Below, one piece after another: positions 37,701 through 49,298 of a DNA stretch of 64,000 nt (positions within the stretch are counted from its first letter, which is position 1; every line of letters starts with the position of its first letter). Below the pieces are notes generated by a model that was given only the letters and a program-made list of their open reading frames with translations, made no database searches and was not told the DNA's origin. Source of the stretch: Limnomonas spitsbergensis. Lineage: Eukaryota; Chlorophyta; Chlorophyceae; Chlamydomonadales. The DNA is taken from contig JAYJMM010000124.1 of the NCBI GenBank assembly GCA_037349105.1, positions 8,106,001 to 8,170,000 on the forward strand, given 5' to 3'. The position numbers and the translations under genes were made by a program.

Positions 37701-40700
37701 GTGCGGGACACGTTTGCTGCCAACCCCTCGAAAGCGCAAGCCTGGAGGCTGACAGGTGTGAAGGGCAGCAGCCGACACTGGGACATGTCATATGTGGTTT
37801 GAAGGGGCCGCAGCATGTTGTGAGCAGGCTATCCTACTTAGAATATAACTGCTGTGGGTCGAGCGGTACTTCATGCCTCATGCTTCGGCGGAGGAGGAGT
37901 CTTTTTTTCTTTCTTTCTGAAGGGGCTGGGGAGGCCCTATGTTTACCCAGGGCTAAACAGACCCTGGCACGCCGACAGAGGCTGTGAGGAATTACGTGGA
38001 TGGGCAGCGATGCTCACCTGCCCTCCCTCAGTCATTATTCACGGAGAGCCAGCTGGCCAGCCTTTTCTGGTGTCAATATGCGGGAGGGCAAGTCTCGAAT
38101 TCGCTCGGCCACATCATGGCACATGCCTGTTCACACCTCAACCAATTTGTTCACCTGGCCCCACTGGTCCAGTCTCCATGCATGTTCTTCCTAGCAGCCA
38201 TCATCGAAGCAATGTGCCGTGCATCAAATCCTCGCTGGCGTGAACCATAATTTGTAGCCTCCACGCCTGCAGGTGCCCTTACGTCAATTCCTATTAGTTT
38301 CAGCCTTGCGACCCCTCTCCCCCCGAAGGCCAAAGAGAGTTAAGGAGGGTGGCTCACAGCAGCCAGACGCCCTGCGTATAAAAGAGATTTAACACCCTGC
38401 GTGCTTCTCCAAACCGGGCCCCCTTTGCCTCTCTTGCTGCATCCAGGTGCCCTAGAGCACGCTGTTGCCCGCGCTGCATCCTGCCCGGAGCATCGCCTGA
38501 GCCTCATGGAAGGCTCAGCCCTGCGTATCCACAACGCGGACAGGGTGGCCATCCACAACGAGATCAGCAGGCTGCACGTAAGGTTGAAGGAGGGTTGGGT
38601 GGATGAAACCTGGCAGGCCACACAAAGTTTGAGGGGGGGGGGGGGGGCTTTATGGAACCCGGCAGGCCACACAAAGTTGAAGGGAGGGCTGCTGCCGGAT
38701 GTGGTCCATGAAAGCTATTACATCTGCAGGCGGCATGCGAGGTTGAGGAGGGGGGTGAATGCTGCCTCGCATGGTTTATGACACCCCCGGTGGTTGCAAT
38801 CTGTGGATCCCAATCTGTGGATCCCAATCCGTGGATCCCAATCCGTGGATCCCAATCCTTGGATCCCAATCCGTGGATCCCAATCCGTGGATTCCAATCT
38901 GTGGATCCCAATCCGTGGATCCCAATCCATGGATCCCAATCCGTGGATCCCAATCCGTGGATTCCAATCTGTGGATCCCAATCCGTGGATCCCAATCCGT
39001 GGTTCCCAATCTGTGGATCCCAATCCTTGGATCCCAATCTGTGGATCTCAATCTGTAGATCCCAATCCGTGGATCCCAATCTGTGGATCCCAATCCGTGG
39101 ATCCCAATCCATGGATCCCAATCCGTGGATCCCAATCTGTAGATCCCAATCCGTGGATCCCAATCTGTAGATCCCAATCCGTGGATCCCAATCCGTGGAT
39201 CCCAATCTGTGGATCCCAATCCGTGGATCCCAATCTGTGGATCCCAATCTGTAGATCCCACTCCGTGGATCCCAATCTGTGGATCCCAATCCGTGGATCC
39301 CAATCTGTGGATCCCAATCTGTAGATCCCAATCCGTGGATCCCAATCCGTGGATCCCAATCTGTGGATCCCAATCCGTGGATCCCAATCTGTGGATCCCA
39401 ATCCGTGGATCCCAATCTGTGGATCCCAATCTGTAGATCCCAATCCGTGGATCCCAATCTGTGGATCCCAATCTGTAAATCCCAATCCGTGGTTCCCAAT
39501 CTGTGGATCCCAATCCTTGGATCCCAATCTGTGGATCCCAATCTGTGGATCCCAATCCGTGGATCCCAATCTGTGGATCCCTACCCGTGGATCCCAATCC
39601 GTAGAACCCAATCTGTGGATCCCTATCCGTGGATCCCAATCCGTGGATCCCAATCTGTGGATCCTATCCGTGGATCCCAATCCGTGGATCCCAATCTGTG
39701 GATCCCAATCCGTGGATTCCACTCTGACCGCCTGCCCTCACCCTGCCCTCCCCTCACCCTGCCCACTGCCTGCCCTCCCCCTGCAGCTGCTCATCGAGCG
39801 TGCCAGTGCGGATTGCTGCACCTCATTAAGCACCAGCCCGTCACAGGCACAGACGCTGGCAGAGTATGTGCTGAACGGGGTGTGGGGCCATGACCGGCTG
39901 AGAGACGCGCTGGGCTGGCGTGCGATGCTGGTGAGAGGCAGGGAGATCCGGGCATCCAGGGAGCAAGGAAAGTGGTTCAATGAGGCCTGGCAGCATGTCC
40001 CCTGAACTCACAGGCCTCTAGGCGGGCTAGTCTTGGTATTGTTTTGAAATTGTATCAATGTGCAGTATTATGTTGCAGTCCTCTCCAGTGGAGGGTGTAC
40101 GGCTCGTGGTTCAAGGGGAAGCTGCAGTCCTCTCCAATAACACCACCTAATAGATTGTGAGGACTGGTCAGTTAATTTAGAAGCACAAGAAGTTTCCTTC
40201 AAGCCTATCAAACTTTACTGATCCACTTTGGTAGTTTGTTTGATCCTTGCCTTAGAGAAGCAATTCAACAGCGTCTAGTCTAGGGCTTTGTGCAAAACGC
40301 CCAAATTATGGTTCAGTGTTTAACGCTCAGTTTAAGGCGTATATAGCGCTCTGTGTGACCCGCTGCCCCCCCTCCCCTAGATGGAGCGGCCGGAGCTGTA
40401 CCCCTGGCTCCCTGCGGAGGAAGGGCATTACCTGCGTCGCTACCATGGCCCCATGCCCGTACACCCCTGCATGGCGCCCCCCCCTGCCATTGTCCGAACC
40501 TTCTTGGAGGAGAACTACATGAACACAGTGCAGGACCAGGTAGGCTGGGGAGGGGAGGAGAAGAGAGGGGGGTGTGCAGGAGGTGTGTGTAGGGGAGACG
40601 GTTGTGCAGGAGGGGTGTGTGCAGGACCAGGGAGGTATGGGAGGGGAGGAGAGGGGTGGGGTGCGCAGGAGGGATGTGCAGGGGAGAGGGTTGTGCAGGA

Positions 40701-43700
40701 GGGGTGTGTGCAGGACCAGGTAGATATGGGAGGGGAGGAGAAGGGAGGGGGGTGTGCAGGAGGGATGTGCAGGGGAGAGGGGTGTGCAGGAGGGGTGTGT
40801 GCAGGACCAGGTAGGCTGGGGAGGGGAGGATAGGGGAGGGGGGTGTGCAGGAGGGATGTGCAGGGGAGAGGGGTGTGCAGGAGGGGTGTGTGCAGGACCA
40901 GGTAGGCTGGGGAGGGGAGGATAGGGGAGGGGGGTGTGCAGGAGGGATGTGCAGGGGAGAGGGGTGTGCAGGAGGGGTGTGTGCAGGACCAGGTAGGCTG
41001 GGGAGGGGAGGATAGGGGTGGGGTGTGCAGGAGGGATGTGCAGGGGAGAGGGGTGTGCAGGAGGGGTGTGTGCAGGACCAGGTAGGCTGGGGAGGGGAGG
41101 ATAGGGGAGGGGGGTGTGCAGGAGGGATGTGCAGGGGAGAGGGGTGTGCAGGAGGGGTGTGTGCAGGACCAGGTAGGCTGGGGAGGGGAGGAGAGGGGTG
41201 GGGTGTGCAGGAGGGATGTGCAGGGGAGAGGGGTGTGCAGGAGGTGTGTGTGCAGGACCAGGTAGGCTGGGGAGGGGAGGATAGGGGAGGGGGGTGTGCA
41301 GGAGGGATGTGCAGGGGAGAGGGGTGTGCAGGAGGTGTGTGTGCAGGACCAGGTAGGCTGGGGAGGGGAGGAGAGGGGTGGGGTGTGCAGGAGGGATGTG
41401 CAGGGGAGAGGGGTGTGCAGGAGGGGTGTGTGCAGGACCAGGTAGGCTGGGGAGGGGAGGATAGGGGAGGGGGGTGTGCAGGAGGGATGTGCAGGGGAGA
41501 GGGGTGTGCAGGAGGGGTGTGTGCAGGACCAGGGAGGTATGGGAGGGGAGGAGAGGGGTGGGGTGTGCAGGAGGGATGTGCAGGGGAGAGGGGTCCGATA
41601 TGAGGCAGCAAAAAGTTGCAGAGGGATATGAGTTGGTGGCATAAAGCTATCGACACGGACAACAGCTGGCATGATGACCTAGTTCAACCGCCTTATAACT
41701 ATTGCATGGGACAAATCAGCCTCTGAGTTTTATTCCTCCCGCTCTAGTGCACTGTTCATGTACACCGTGGGAGCTGGGACCTGCCAGGCATTGTCGACAA
41801 GTCCTCCCGGAAGTCTTTGCTTGAGTCCAGGCTGATCACTGCCCCTTGCCATACCCTTTGGGACAGGAAGGCTGCTTTGCCTCTAGAAACGTAAGGTTCA
41901 ATTGCCAGTCCTGCCACACCAACCCATGAGCCATGAGCCCATGACATGGGTCCATATCGACGAAGCTTGCTCTGCCTCACTGCAGCTGCTGTGCTCTTGC
42001 CCCCCCCGCCCCCCCTCCTCAGGCTTTAGTCCTCGTCCAGCAAGCTGAGGCAGCGTTCAGTGCCCGCCGCGCAGGCCAGGATGAGGAGGAGAGCGTTGTC
42101 ATGGTGCAGGCAAGGGGGAGCGCAGCAGCAGAGGGTAAGCCCGGCTGGCTGATGCTTTCGCCTGCCTGGCGGTCTCCAGAGGCCAGGGCCATCGAGGCCG
42201 CGTCAGTGATCCTCCGCCAGGCTGTGGACATGCAGGCCGTACAGGTGACTCAGCTGCTATACACACACAAGACACATCGGTGACATATTGCCTGCTGACC
42301 CACACTGGATATATCACCGCTGGCGCCAAACACCGCCCCTGTATTGCCTTGCACACCGTCCCTGTACTGCCCAGTACTGCATCCTTGTACCGCCCTGCAA
42401 CCGGTCCCTGTACTGCCCTGTACATGATCCCTGTACCTTCCTGCCCAGGTCTCTCTCATCCGAATGAGTCAGGACTGCTCCGAGCTGTCAGGTCTCAACG
42501 CGGCGATGTGGACTGCATCGGCCCCCGCCACCCCCCTGACCCTCATCACGCAGAGCTCACCCTTCTCCACGAGCATGCGGTCACCCGAAGCAGCAGCAGT
42601 AGCAGCGGCCTCTCTAGCCCACACCAGCAGCTCAGTCGCCACCCCCATGGTCCAGCTGTTGGTGCGCAAGCTGCTGTCCACGCGCCTCCGCGGGCAGGCA
42701 GCGTCCTCCAACGTTATATTTGAGCTGACTGCAGACGAGCTGACCCGCTGGTTGACCGAGGCGGTGGCGCTGCTTTCCACAGAGGCCCGTGCGGCCGTGA
42801 TGACCTTGGGGAACGCGGGGGCGGCCGAACGGGCTGCGGCACACGGGGTGTGTGGAGAGCTACAGGTGCGGGTGTCAGGCCTCGGCCGAGACCTCGGCAT
42901 CTTCATGAGGAGGCAAGCAATCAAGGTTGAAACGCAGGCAAGTGGTGGATGTTCTGACAGTGTTGAATCGACGGTGTCCCCCTCTCCCCTTCCGCCTCCT
43001 GGCAGACTGTGTCCCCCTCTCCCCTTTTCTTGAAACTCACAGAATTCATTGTACTCTCCCTTCATGTTACCCACAAACTTAGCTGCTCAGCACAATCATG
43101 TCAAATCATTATATCTTGAAATCAAAGATTGTATCTCCCTCTTCCTTTACCCTATCTCACAGACTTAACCCCCCCCTCTCCCCCATGATGCCGTCATGTC
43201 ATCGCACAGGTGGTGGACCGCGCCATGTCCCTGTTGTCGGAGGTGCAGGAGGTGCGCCGCCTGTGTGCAAGGTACCTGGAGGATGCCCGCCGCGCCCTGG
43301 AGATCTGCCACATTGAGGCGCAGAAGCAATGGGCAGACAAGGTGGACGACCTCAAGAACGCGCTCATGGTACGCACACACGCACGCACGCACTCACACAC
43401 ACGTACACATACACACACAGATGGGAGGGGGGGGAGGGGCTGATGTGAGACAGCCCAGGTTGAGACTGACTTTTTGTTCTGCCCAACCCCAGGTTGGCGC
43501 GGAGAATACTGAACCTGTGAATGGTGGTCCCCCCTGATGGCTGCCCATGGAGAGGAATCCTCTAAGAAGATGACCCTGCACCTGACCCCCCTGCTTCTGA
43601 CCCCCCTGCACCTGACCCCCCTGCTTACCACCTCGCTGGCTGCAGGTGGCTCAAACCAACAGCGTAGCGATGAAGGCCGACCTGTACAAGTCAGCACTGG

Positions 43701-46700
43701 AGGCGCTGGTGGAGGTGAGGCGGGGGACGGGGCGGGGTGCGGACTAGATGAAATGGAGAACATGGAGCTGAGGAGGTGCTGGGGCAGTGTGGGGAGTGGA
43801 CAGGACTGAGGCCAACTTGGATTGGGCTGGATAGCCTGGGGTCAAGGAGGGCTTTCTGTCTGTCGACTCACAATCAGAGCCGCCTCCATCGTTTTTTCTT
43901 GTGTGTCTCTTCTCAGAGGATCTAGCCCTCAGAGATCTTGATACGTGTAGCCCCGCCAGTCTTCTTTGTTGCAGAGCTGAGGCCTGATGGATGGTGTTCA
44001 GATGTCTCACGCGTGCCCACCCCATGCTTTGATGGCAGGTCCGAAGGGAGACGCTAAATAAAGCGTTTGGCCTAGACGGCTCTCGTAACAAGGATGCAAC
44101 AGCAGGTGGAGAGGTGAGGCCGTGTGGCAGGAGGGACTGTGGAGGAGCCACGTAGAGTCACTTCATGGGACTAAGTTGTATGAGGTCCCTCATGGCCATG
44201 CGAGGGCCAGGCAGATGCAGCTGGATGAACAGGTGAGGAAGACGTCATGGACATGTTCTTGTTGTGAGAGCGTCCAGGAGTCCACCTGAAAGCATAATTT
44301 GTTAGGGTCAAACAAGGCCTTGTGGACATTGAGGCCGGCCCAAGCATATTGAATATTTGAATACTCTGCTCGTGAAGGGTGCCTCATGCGCAGGACTCAA
44401 TGTGTGAGCCTTGTGAACCGGAGGATGCAGAGGGTAGGCTATTGGGGCGTGGGGGAGACAGGATGCTGCATGTACACGTTTCGCCTCCAGCCTAGCTCAG
44501 TCACTCATCCTCCATGGTGCCAGACCTCATTCCCATCCATGGCTGTGCTGCGCCTAGTTTAATCGGATGATGGAGCTCGAGCAGCAGCTGGAGGTGGCGC
44601 AGGGAGAGGTGCTGGACATGCAACGAGCTATGGTCAAAGTGCAGACATGGTGAGCACCTGAGAGTTAAAATCGAAATACAAATCCTAGCACCCTCACCGT
44701 TTATCTGCATTTCTCCGATAGTTTGAAGCTATATTATTTATATTGATCAATGTTGTGATGTCCTTTTACCCAACCGGTCATCCCTATAATGGCTTTTACT
44801 GGAGTTCCCAGATTCATGGTTGGCATTGATGACTGGCCTTCATGGACCGGACCGTCCATGTGTCCAGATTTCAGTCCACGGGCCCCATGCTCTGACCCGG
44901 CCGCTGACGGGCCTGAATGACGCTGCCTGAATGACGCTGCCACCTTTCTCCCCGCAGCGCTTAGCCAGGGTAAGCGCAACCCCGCATCTTCCGCACATCG
45001 CCTTCTGCAGCCCTCCCTGGGGATGCGCCAAACCCTGAACCCTGAACCCAAAACCCTGAACCTCTCCATTGCTCTCTCGCTCGCAGGTTCAAGATGCGGT
45101 CTAATGCATTCCAGACCGCGTGTATGCGGGAGGTCATCGGTGCCCGCGAGCATGTGCAGGGCATGGAGGAATCCATGTGGGAGGAGCGGGAGCGGTCAGA
45201 GCTGGCGGTGGAGCAGCTCTCCTCTCAGCTTGGAGCTACGCAGGTGAGCCAGGGAGGGAGGAGATGGGCTTACGAGCTGTTTGCAGCTTAAAAGTGTGCA
45301 GGAAGTATGCCCCTGGGACTGTTTGCAGTCCAGGAGCAAGGGTGACGGGCTATGCTGCCAATATGTGTGGACAGGAGCTCCATACCAAACCTATCCAAGC
45401 ATCCAACGCTTGGAAGGAATGTCTTCCTAAGGACAAGGGAAGGGGGAAGGGGACATTTGGAGTGAACTATTTAAAAGTATCTGCGGATCAGGGGGCTGTT
45501 GCTGGTGAATCAGCGGGGACTGTAATCAAGATGCTTAGCCCTGAGCCCAAAGCAGGATAATTGTTTGCATGTATTTGTTTTGGTGTGGCATGATGCGTAC
45601 CGCTCATTGCCCCAAACCCCAAAACCTGCTCTGTCTCTGCCCATCTGCTCAGGCTGACCTGGAGGTTGCCAGCTCAGCGCTGGCTAAGAGTGATGCGGAC
45701 CTGACGCACGCACGCGCCAGCAACAAGAAGCTCATGGCTTGGCGGGTTTCGGAGCTCCCACGCGCTGAGGCGCTCCGCATGCAGCTGGCTGACGTTCGGA
45801 GCGGCCGTGAGGCTGTGGCAAGGCAGGCGCAGCAGGCTGCCAGCGAGCGGCTTCGGCTCATGCAGCGGCAGCAGCAGGTGCCGCAGATGTACTCCCCGAC
45901 GCTAGGCAGCGCTGGGAGGAACGCCCGGGGTGCGCAGCCGTCAGGCAATGGCGGCAGCAGAGAGGAGCCAATGGCTTCTGGTGCGGATCATGCTCGCGCC
46001 AGCGGGGACTCCGAGGGAGGCGTCGGGGACGGTGGTGGCGACCGCGCCGCGGCCCAGATCGTGGCCCTGCAGAGTGCCTGGGAGGCGCAGCGGGGCGAGC
46101 TCAAGTCCCAAGTGGAGGAGCTCCGCGGCCAGCTCCAGGAGGAACGCGCGGCAAAGAACGCGCTGTTTGAAAGGGTCATGATGACTGCGGCAGGCTCAGG
46201 TGCCAGCGTGCTACCTGGCGCCTCAGCCGCCATGATCGGCACCACCCTTTCAGGGCGCCCTAATTCGGCAAGCCCGCCGTCGTCGACTCACCCAAATGCC
46301 AGCAGCAGCAGCAGCGCAGCGATGCAGCTTGAGGTCCTGAGTAGGAGGCATGCGGAGCTCAGGCGCAACACGGAGCTGGTGACTGAGGAGCGGGACGCGA
46401 TGCAGCGGGTGCTTGTGGCCGTGCGCATGGCAGCGCCGGAGCTAGCTGCAGCACTCGGACTTTCCTCTGCTGGTGGAAGCATGGCGCCAGCACCCACCGC
46501 CGGTAGCGGCTCTGCGCAGTCAACCCGGGCGTCTGTGCCCGCAGCAAGCGCGGCGACGCCTGTTCTGCGGGCTTCAGTATCGAGGCCTGCGTCCACCCAT
46601 GCTGGACTGGGTGTCGTGCTGGGTAGCCGGCTAGGGATCAATCAGCATGCGGGATCACCGTCGGATACTCCAGGCCATGGCTCGCCCGGCAGTCCCTCTT

Positions 46701-47261
46701 TGCCCAGGTAAGGATTGCACCCAGATTGCCCGCTGGATTGCACACATGCAGCGTCTTTCCATTTCCAGGTATTGACCCAACCCTGTATCGCGTTAGACAT
46801 GTCATGCTCTCATCTTATCCATCCATCCTGTATTCTTTTCTTTTAGTTATCCAACCTTATATGGTTGGCTCGCGTTAAGATTTTCCGGGAAATCTCTGGG
46901 AACAAGACCAACAACTGCCACAGAGTTTATTTGTGTTGCGGTCAAGACTATCATTTGAGGTGCCCCTGTCCCCACTTGAAGGCCTTGCTTGACACATCTG
47001 CCTGATGCTTCATGCTGATGTTCCAGGTTGGGTGCCGTGGGTGATCCCCTCATTGGGCCACAGGCAGGAGGGGGCTCACCTATCTCTTCACCCGATCGGT
47101 GCAACCAAAGACCTGCCTCAGCCCGCCCCCGAGGAAGCGGTGCTGCCGGGGTGTCCGCTGAGTTCAGAGCATCGTCTGACAGCCCGAGAAGCCAGCGGCC
47201 TGTGATAGAAGTTGCCAGCATTACGCGGCTGTCAGTTTCGTCCGCCAAGGACCAGGCATGA
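19778..47261 (+). CDS. Very large Ala-rich coiled-coil protein, at least 39 exons, unidentified
   Basis: Exons: 19778(or ATG 19856)-20186, 20648-20816, 21243-21327, 21653-21862, 22170-22275, 22555-22769, 25176-25606, 25930-26116, 26529-26863, 27303-27504, 27897-28174, 28706-29126, 29438-29578, 29963-30106, 30526-30642, 31470-31644, 32056-32350, 33012-33121, 33277-33439, 33736-33916, 34487-34697, 35128-35273, 35644-35790, 36234-36473, 36922-37225, 37597-37755, 38447-38577, 39787-39930, 40381-40539, 42023-42134, 42180-42244, 42449-42937, 43210-43368, 43646-43714, 44039-44113, 44558-44649, 45087-45243, 45653-46707, 47027-47261. From ATG 19856 they give 2,814 residues with every phase matching. 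There are no membrane segments. The body is Ala/Gly-rich with helical stretches (AQRRELKEESIKQQL, RTENMFLEVCDTLQ, HNQMLLDFIIRKLDRRRRV). From about residue 2200 it is mostly heptad-like coiled coil (FNRMMELEQQLEVAQGEVL, VEELRGQLQEERAAKN). The overall shape recalls CCDC162-type or flagella-associated coiled-coil proteins, but this is a weak guess. An upstream first exon is likely missing. Introns 6, 23 and 32 are GC-AG. Confidence 0.8.
20515..20540. repeat. (CT)n microsatellite
   Basis: A run of about 11 CT dinucleotides in intron 1 of the large gene. Confidence 0.85.
21592..21645. repeat. 18-bp tandem repeat, three units
   Basis: GGATTGAGCCCCCTCCC-like units are repeated three times just before the acceptor of exon 4 (21653) in the large gene. 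They supply its pyrimidine-rich tract. Confidence 0.75.
21883..21923. repeat. (GT)n microsatellite
   Basis: An imperfect GTGTGT run in intron 4 of the large gene, shortly after exon 4. Confidence 0.8.
22315..22343. repeat. Interstitial telomere-type repeat (CCCTAAA)
   Basis: Consecutive CCTAAA, CCCTAAA, CCCTCAA and CCCTAAA units lie in intron 5 of the large gene. This is the plant/green-algal telomere motif in degenerate form. Confidence 0.7.
22799..25051. repeat. 19-bp minisatellite, about 118 copies, filling a GC-AG intron
   Basis: The unit is GTCAGGCTCAGTGGCTGCT, tandemly repeated over 2.25 kb. Variants carry GGCGGCT, GGCTGTT or AAAGGCATCT. Because 19 is not a multiple of three and the unit has no stop codon on the plus strand, all three plus frames stay open for hundreds of codons with the same 19-residue period (VAAVRLSGCCQAQWLLSGS). 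The array lies inside intron 6 of the large gene (22770-25175), so these open frames are not genes. Confidence 0.95.
27771..27832. repeat. Degenerate telomere-like tract
   Basis: Several CCCTGAA, CCCTAGA and CCCTTGA heptamers lie in intron 10 of the large gene. They are loosely related to the CCCTAAA motif. Confidence 0.45.
31144..31258. repeat. 31-bp tandem repeat, nearly four units
   Basis: The unit reads GTATGCTTGTGTGTCCACCC followed by CATTGTGTGCC. The array lies in intron 15 of the large gene. Confidence 0.85.
34068..34492. repeat. 22-bp minisatellite (about 19 units) containing a copy of the 3' splice site
   Basis: The unit is GGCCCGCAACTCCTGACTTG plus CA. It ends directly at exon 21 of the large gene, whose acceptor is CTGACTTGCAG followed by GCCCGC. 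Each unit therefore carries the acceptor sequence plus the first bases of the exon. All minus-strand frames are open because 22 is not a multiple of three, giving spurious peptides with a QELRACKSGVAGLQVRSCGP period. Confidence 0.93.
35525..35643. repeat. 60-bp tandem duplication covering the acceptor of exon 23
   Basis: Two copies begin at 35525 and 35585 (CTGTGGGCCCCTTGTACAGC...). Each ends in a CTGCTG-GACAG acceptor-like sequence. The second is the real 3' splice site of exon 23 (35644) of the large gene. Confidence 0.88.
38797..39725. repeat. 14-bp minisatellite, about 66 units, open in most frames on both strands
   Basis: The unit is GGATCCCAATCYGT, with variants such as GTAGATC and CTTGGATC. 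It fills most of intron 27 of the large gene (38578-39786). The period is not a multiple of three and contains no stops, so frames on both strands give long artificial peptides (GSTDWDPQIGIHRL and SVDPNPWIPICGSQ). Confidence 0.95.
40531..41595. repeat. Roughly 90-bp minisatellite (about 12 units) carrying a copy of the 5' splice site
   Basis: Units of about 89 to 92 bp each contain GTGCAGGACCAG followed by GTAGGC or GGAGGT. The first is the real end of exon 29 (40539) of the large gene with its donor. The array extends into intron 29. Two unit variants alternate, differing by AGGATAGGGGAGG and AGGAGAGGGGTGG, which suggests a higher-order unit of about 180 bp. Confidence 0.92.
43375..43418. 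repeat. (CA)n-rich microsatellite
   Basis: An imperfect CACACG/CACA tract immediately after exon 33 of the large gene. Confidence 0.75.
45030..45062. repeat. Degenerate telomere-like CCCTGAA repeat
   Basis: Four CCCTGAA or CCCAAAA-like units lie just upstream of the acceptor of exon 37 of the large gene. Confidence 0.55.
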
Positions 47262-49298
47262 CAGGCTTGAAACAAGTGCATGCACCCTGGCTGGGATATC
47301 CCACCCTTGAAGTGGTGCATCTCCCGTGCGATGCCTGATCAGCCTTTGACTGCTAATCCACGACTCTTCTGTTTTTGAATAGTGTCCATGGTGCTGCCTA
47401 AAACTCTATGGTAGCTGCTGCGTTCTGACATGCCTATCTGCACACTTTCCTCACTTGGCATTTGTATGTTTATGTCGTAGTCTTTGTCATACTCCCTCAA
47501 CTCATCATAGTCCCTAAACTCATCATCCTGAGAAGCCAAAATCCTTTTCGTTCATCATTAACCAAAGCTACATTTAAGGCCCGCTTGGCACGCTGTTGCC
47601 AAGCTTTCATTGGGCAGTCAAATCATGTATTGCCATCCCAATAAGTTGTTTAACTCCTGGGGTACCAAAGACAATACTTAGCCGCACACTTCAAATGGAC
47701 AGAAGGAGACCACCAATCCCGCCTTCAGGTGTCAGCCTTTGAAAGGCCCGGGGCTGGGAGGGTTACGTTTTTGTGTCTAAATGCGCTCTAGGCCACTTCG
47801 GAGGGCGTGCCATGCACGAGGCAGAGTGATTACCTCCATGCATCAAGTCAATGACGTTACACCTTTGGGGCCTGCTCAAAAAATATGGGCACCTAATTAA
47901 AGAGTGGTACCCGGCATGCAACTAGTGGAAGCCCGATGGGCATCCCCAGCAGGATACTACACGCCAGGCACTGTATGCAGGCGTTGCATGTGCTGCTATT
48001 CTCCGTTACAGACGGCATGGAGATGAAGATATATAATTTTAACATTTCAGTCAGATGGGCTGCCGAGCATGGAGGCAGGTGGGGTACATGACCTGGCTGT
48101 GCTGTCCTGTTGACTGGGTTTACTGGCACTTGAGTTGCTAGGGCCTTTCATACATCCCCATATGACCCTGTCTGCACATCAGGAGTCCATAGCCTACAAA
48201 TTTTTTAATCGTTCAGCTCGGCTTTTCTTCCGCGGTTAATGCCTCGTCATATTTGGCAAATTTGTATGAATTGGTTTCGAGTCCAATCGAAAGTGGATTC
48301 AAATTGACATTACCTACCGGTGTAAACATGCTCGTAGCTGTGAAATGTACCGGTAGGAGTAGTATGATACATGCGGCAGCAGCATTACCAACATACCACA
48401 GTTGTTTAGGGTGTTCAGTGCGATGCAGAAACATCACGGCTGTGACAGACAGAGTGGCCTCGTGCAGCAAGCTCACTGCTTGGCCCACTGGCCGTAGGCG
48501 AGTCAAAGCTTGATCCCAATCAGGTCACTGGTATCTGCTCAGCAGCCTACCATAGGGGGTCTGGTTCGCAACGCAATTAAGACTGGGATCAGCCTGGAAA
48601 CAATTCCAGCTTGTTCAACTCCACACTATCCACACTGCGCTTTCTTGCAAAGCTGATACCAGGAAATGTGGCGGGCAGTCTACATTCATGACATCAGGGC
48701 ATTACAGGTGTCAAGAACGTTACACTCCTCGGCCCTGCTAAAACATATGACAGCCACCACTGGGCCCATTTGTACCAAACCTTGACCAGTCTGTGGCCAC
48801 TGGCCCAGGCAGCATGGCATGCTGCCCCAGGCCTTCGTGGCCGCTGGCTGTAGGCCATGACGTAGTTAAATTGTAGCAGAAGTCCCCCCCCTAAATAAAT
48901 AGGGATGTACATATTTCATACCCAGACACTAGGAATCAGGGCAATCAGGCTAAGAACGGTGCGTACCCGCTGGGCCCTGCTGCACGCTTGGTGGCGTGGG
49001 GCTCGTAGGGAGAGACTAAGCGCAATTCCAGCAACCATGCACAGCCAAGACCATGGTGCAGCTATACCTCCCTCCTATGGAAGGGGGGCAGGAACATGGA
49101 CCCCGGCCATCTAGACAGGATAATAGAGAGATTGTGTGGCGGGCTCGATCCCTCAACCTGAAGGCAATCAGGTAAAAAATCATGTCTGTGCTGCTAGTTT
49201 ATACCAGTGTTCCTCCTTCACGTCATCTTATGTACTTGTGAGTCTGTATGGCTGCTTGACAGCAGCGGCATAGGGGTGAAAGCTCTCCAGTGTCAGAG
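47262..49298. other. Convergent spacer between the large gene and the ABCG gene
   Basis: This holds the 3' UTRs of two convergent genes and copies of the dispersed repeat family (47836-47880 and 48710-48885). I saw no supported gene here. A minus-strand frame at 48213-48506 is hydrophobic in part but has no homologue I recognise and no splice context. Confidence 0.5.
48710..48885 (+). mobile_element. Dispersed short repeat family, longest copy
   Basis: In order it contains ACGTTACACTCCTCGGCCCT, GCTAAAA, CACCACTGGGCCC, ACCAAACCTTGACCAG, an internal palindrome GGCAGCATGGCATGCTGCC, and the end CCATGACGTAGTTAAATTG. It has no open reading frame of note. At about 175 bp it may be close to full length. 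Confidence 0.55.

Noticed and set aside
38564..39722. Open frames of up to 325 codons with WDP/GST repeats on both strands
   Set aside because: They come from the 14-bp minisatellite, which is stop-free in all frames. They resemble ice-binding or adhesin repeats only by accident of periodicity.
40313..41672. Minus-strand Pro/His/Ser-rich open frames of 449 and 385 codons, resembling cell-wall extensins
   Set aside because: They are antisense to the roughly 90-bp minisatellite and exon 29 of the large gene. Overlapping frames give similar peptides, and no splice or start context supports them.
48213..48506. Small membrane-protein-like frame on the minus strand
   Set aside because: It is one hydrophobic stretch in intergenic DNA, without homology or gene structure.
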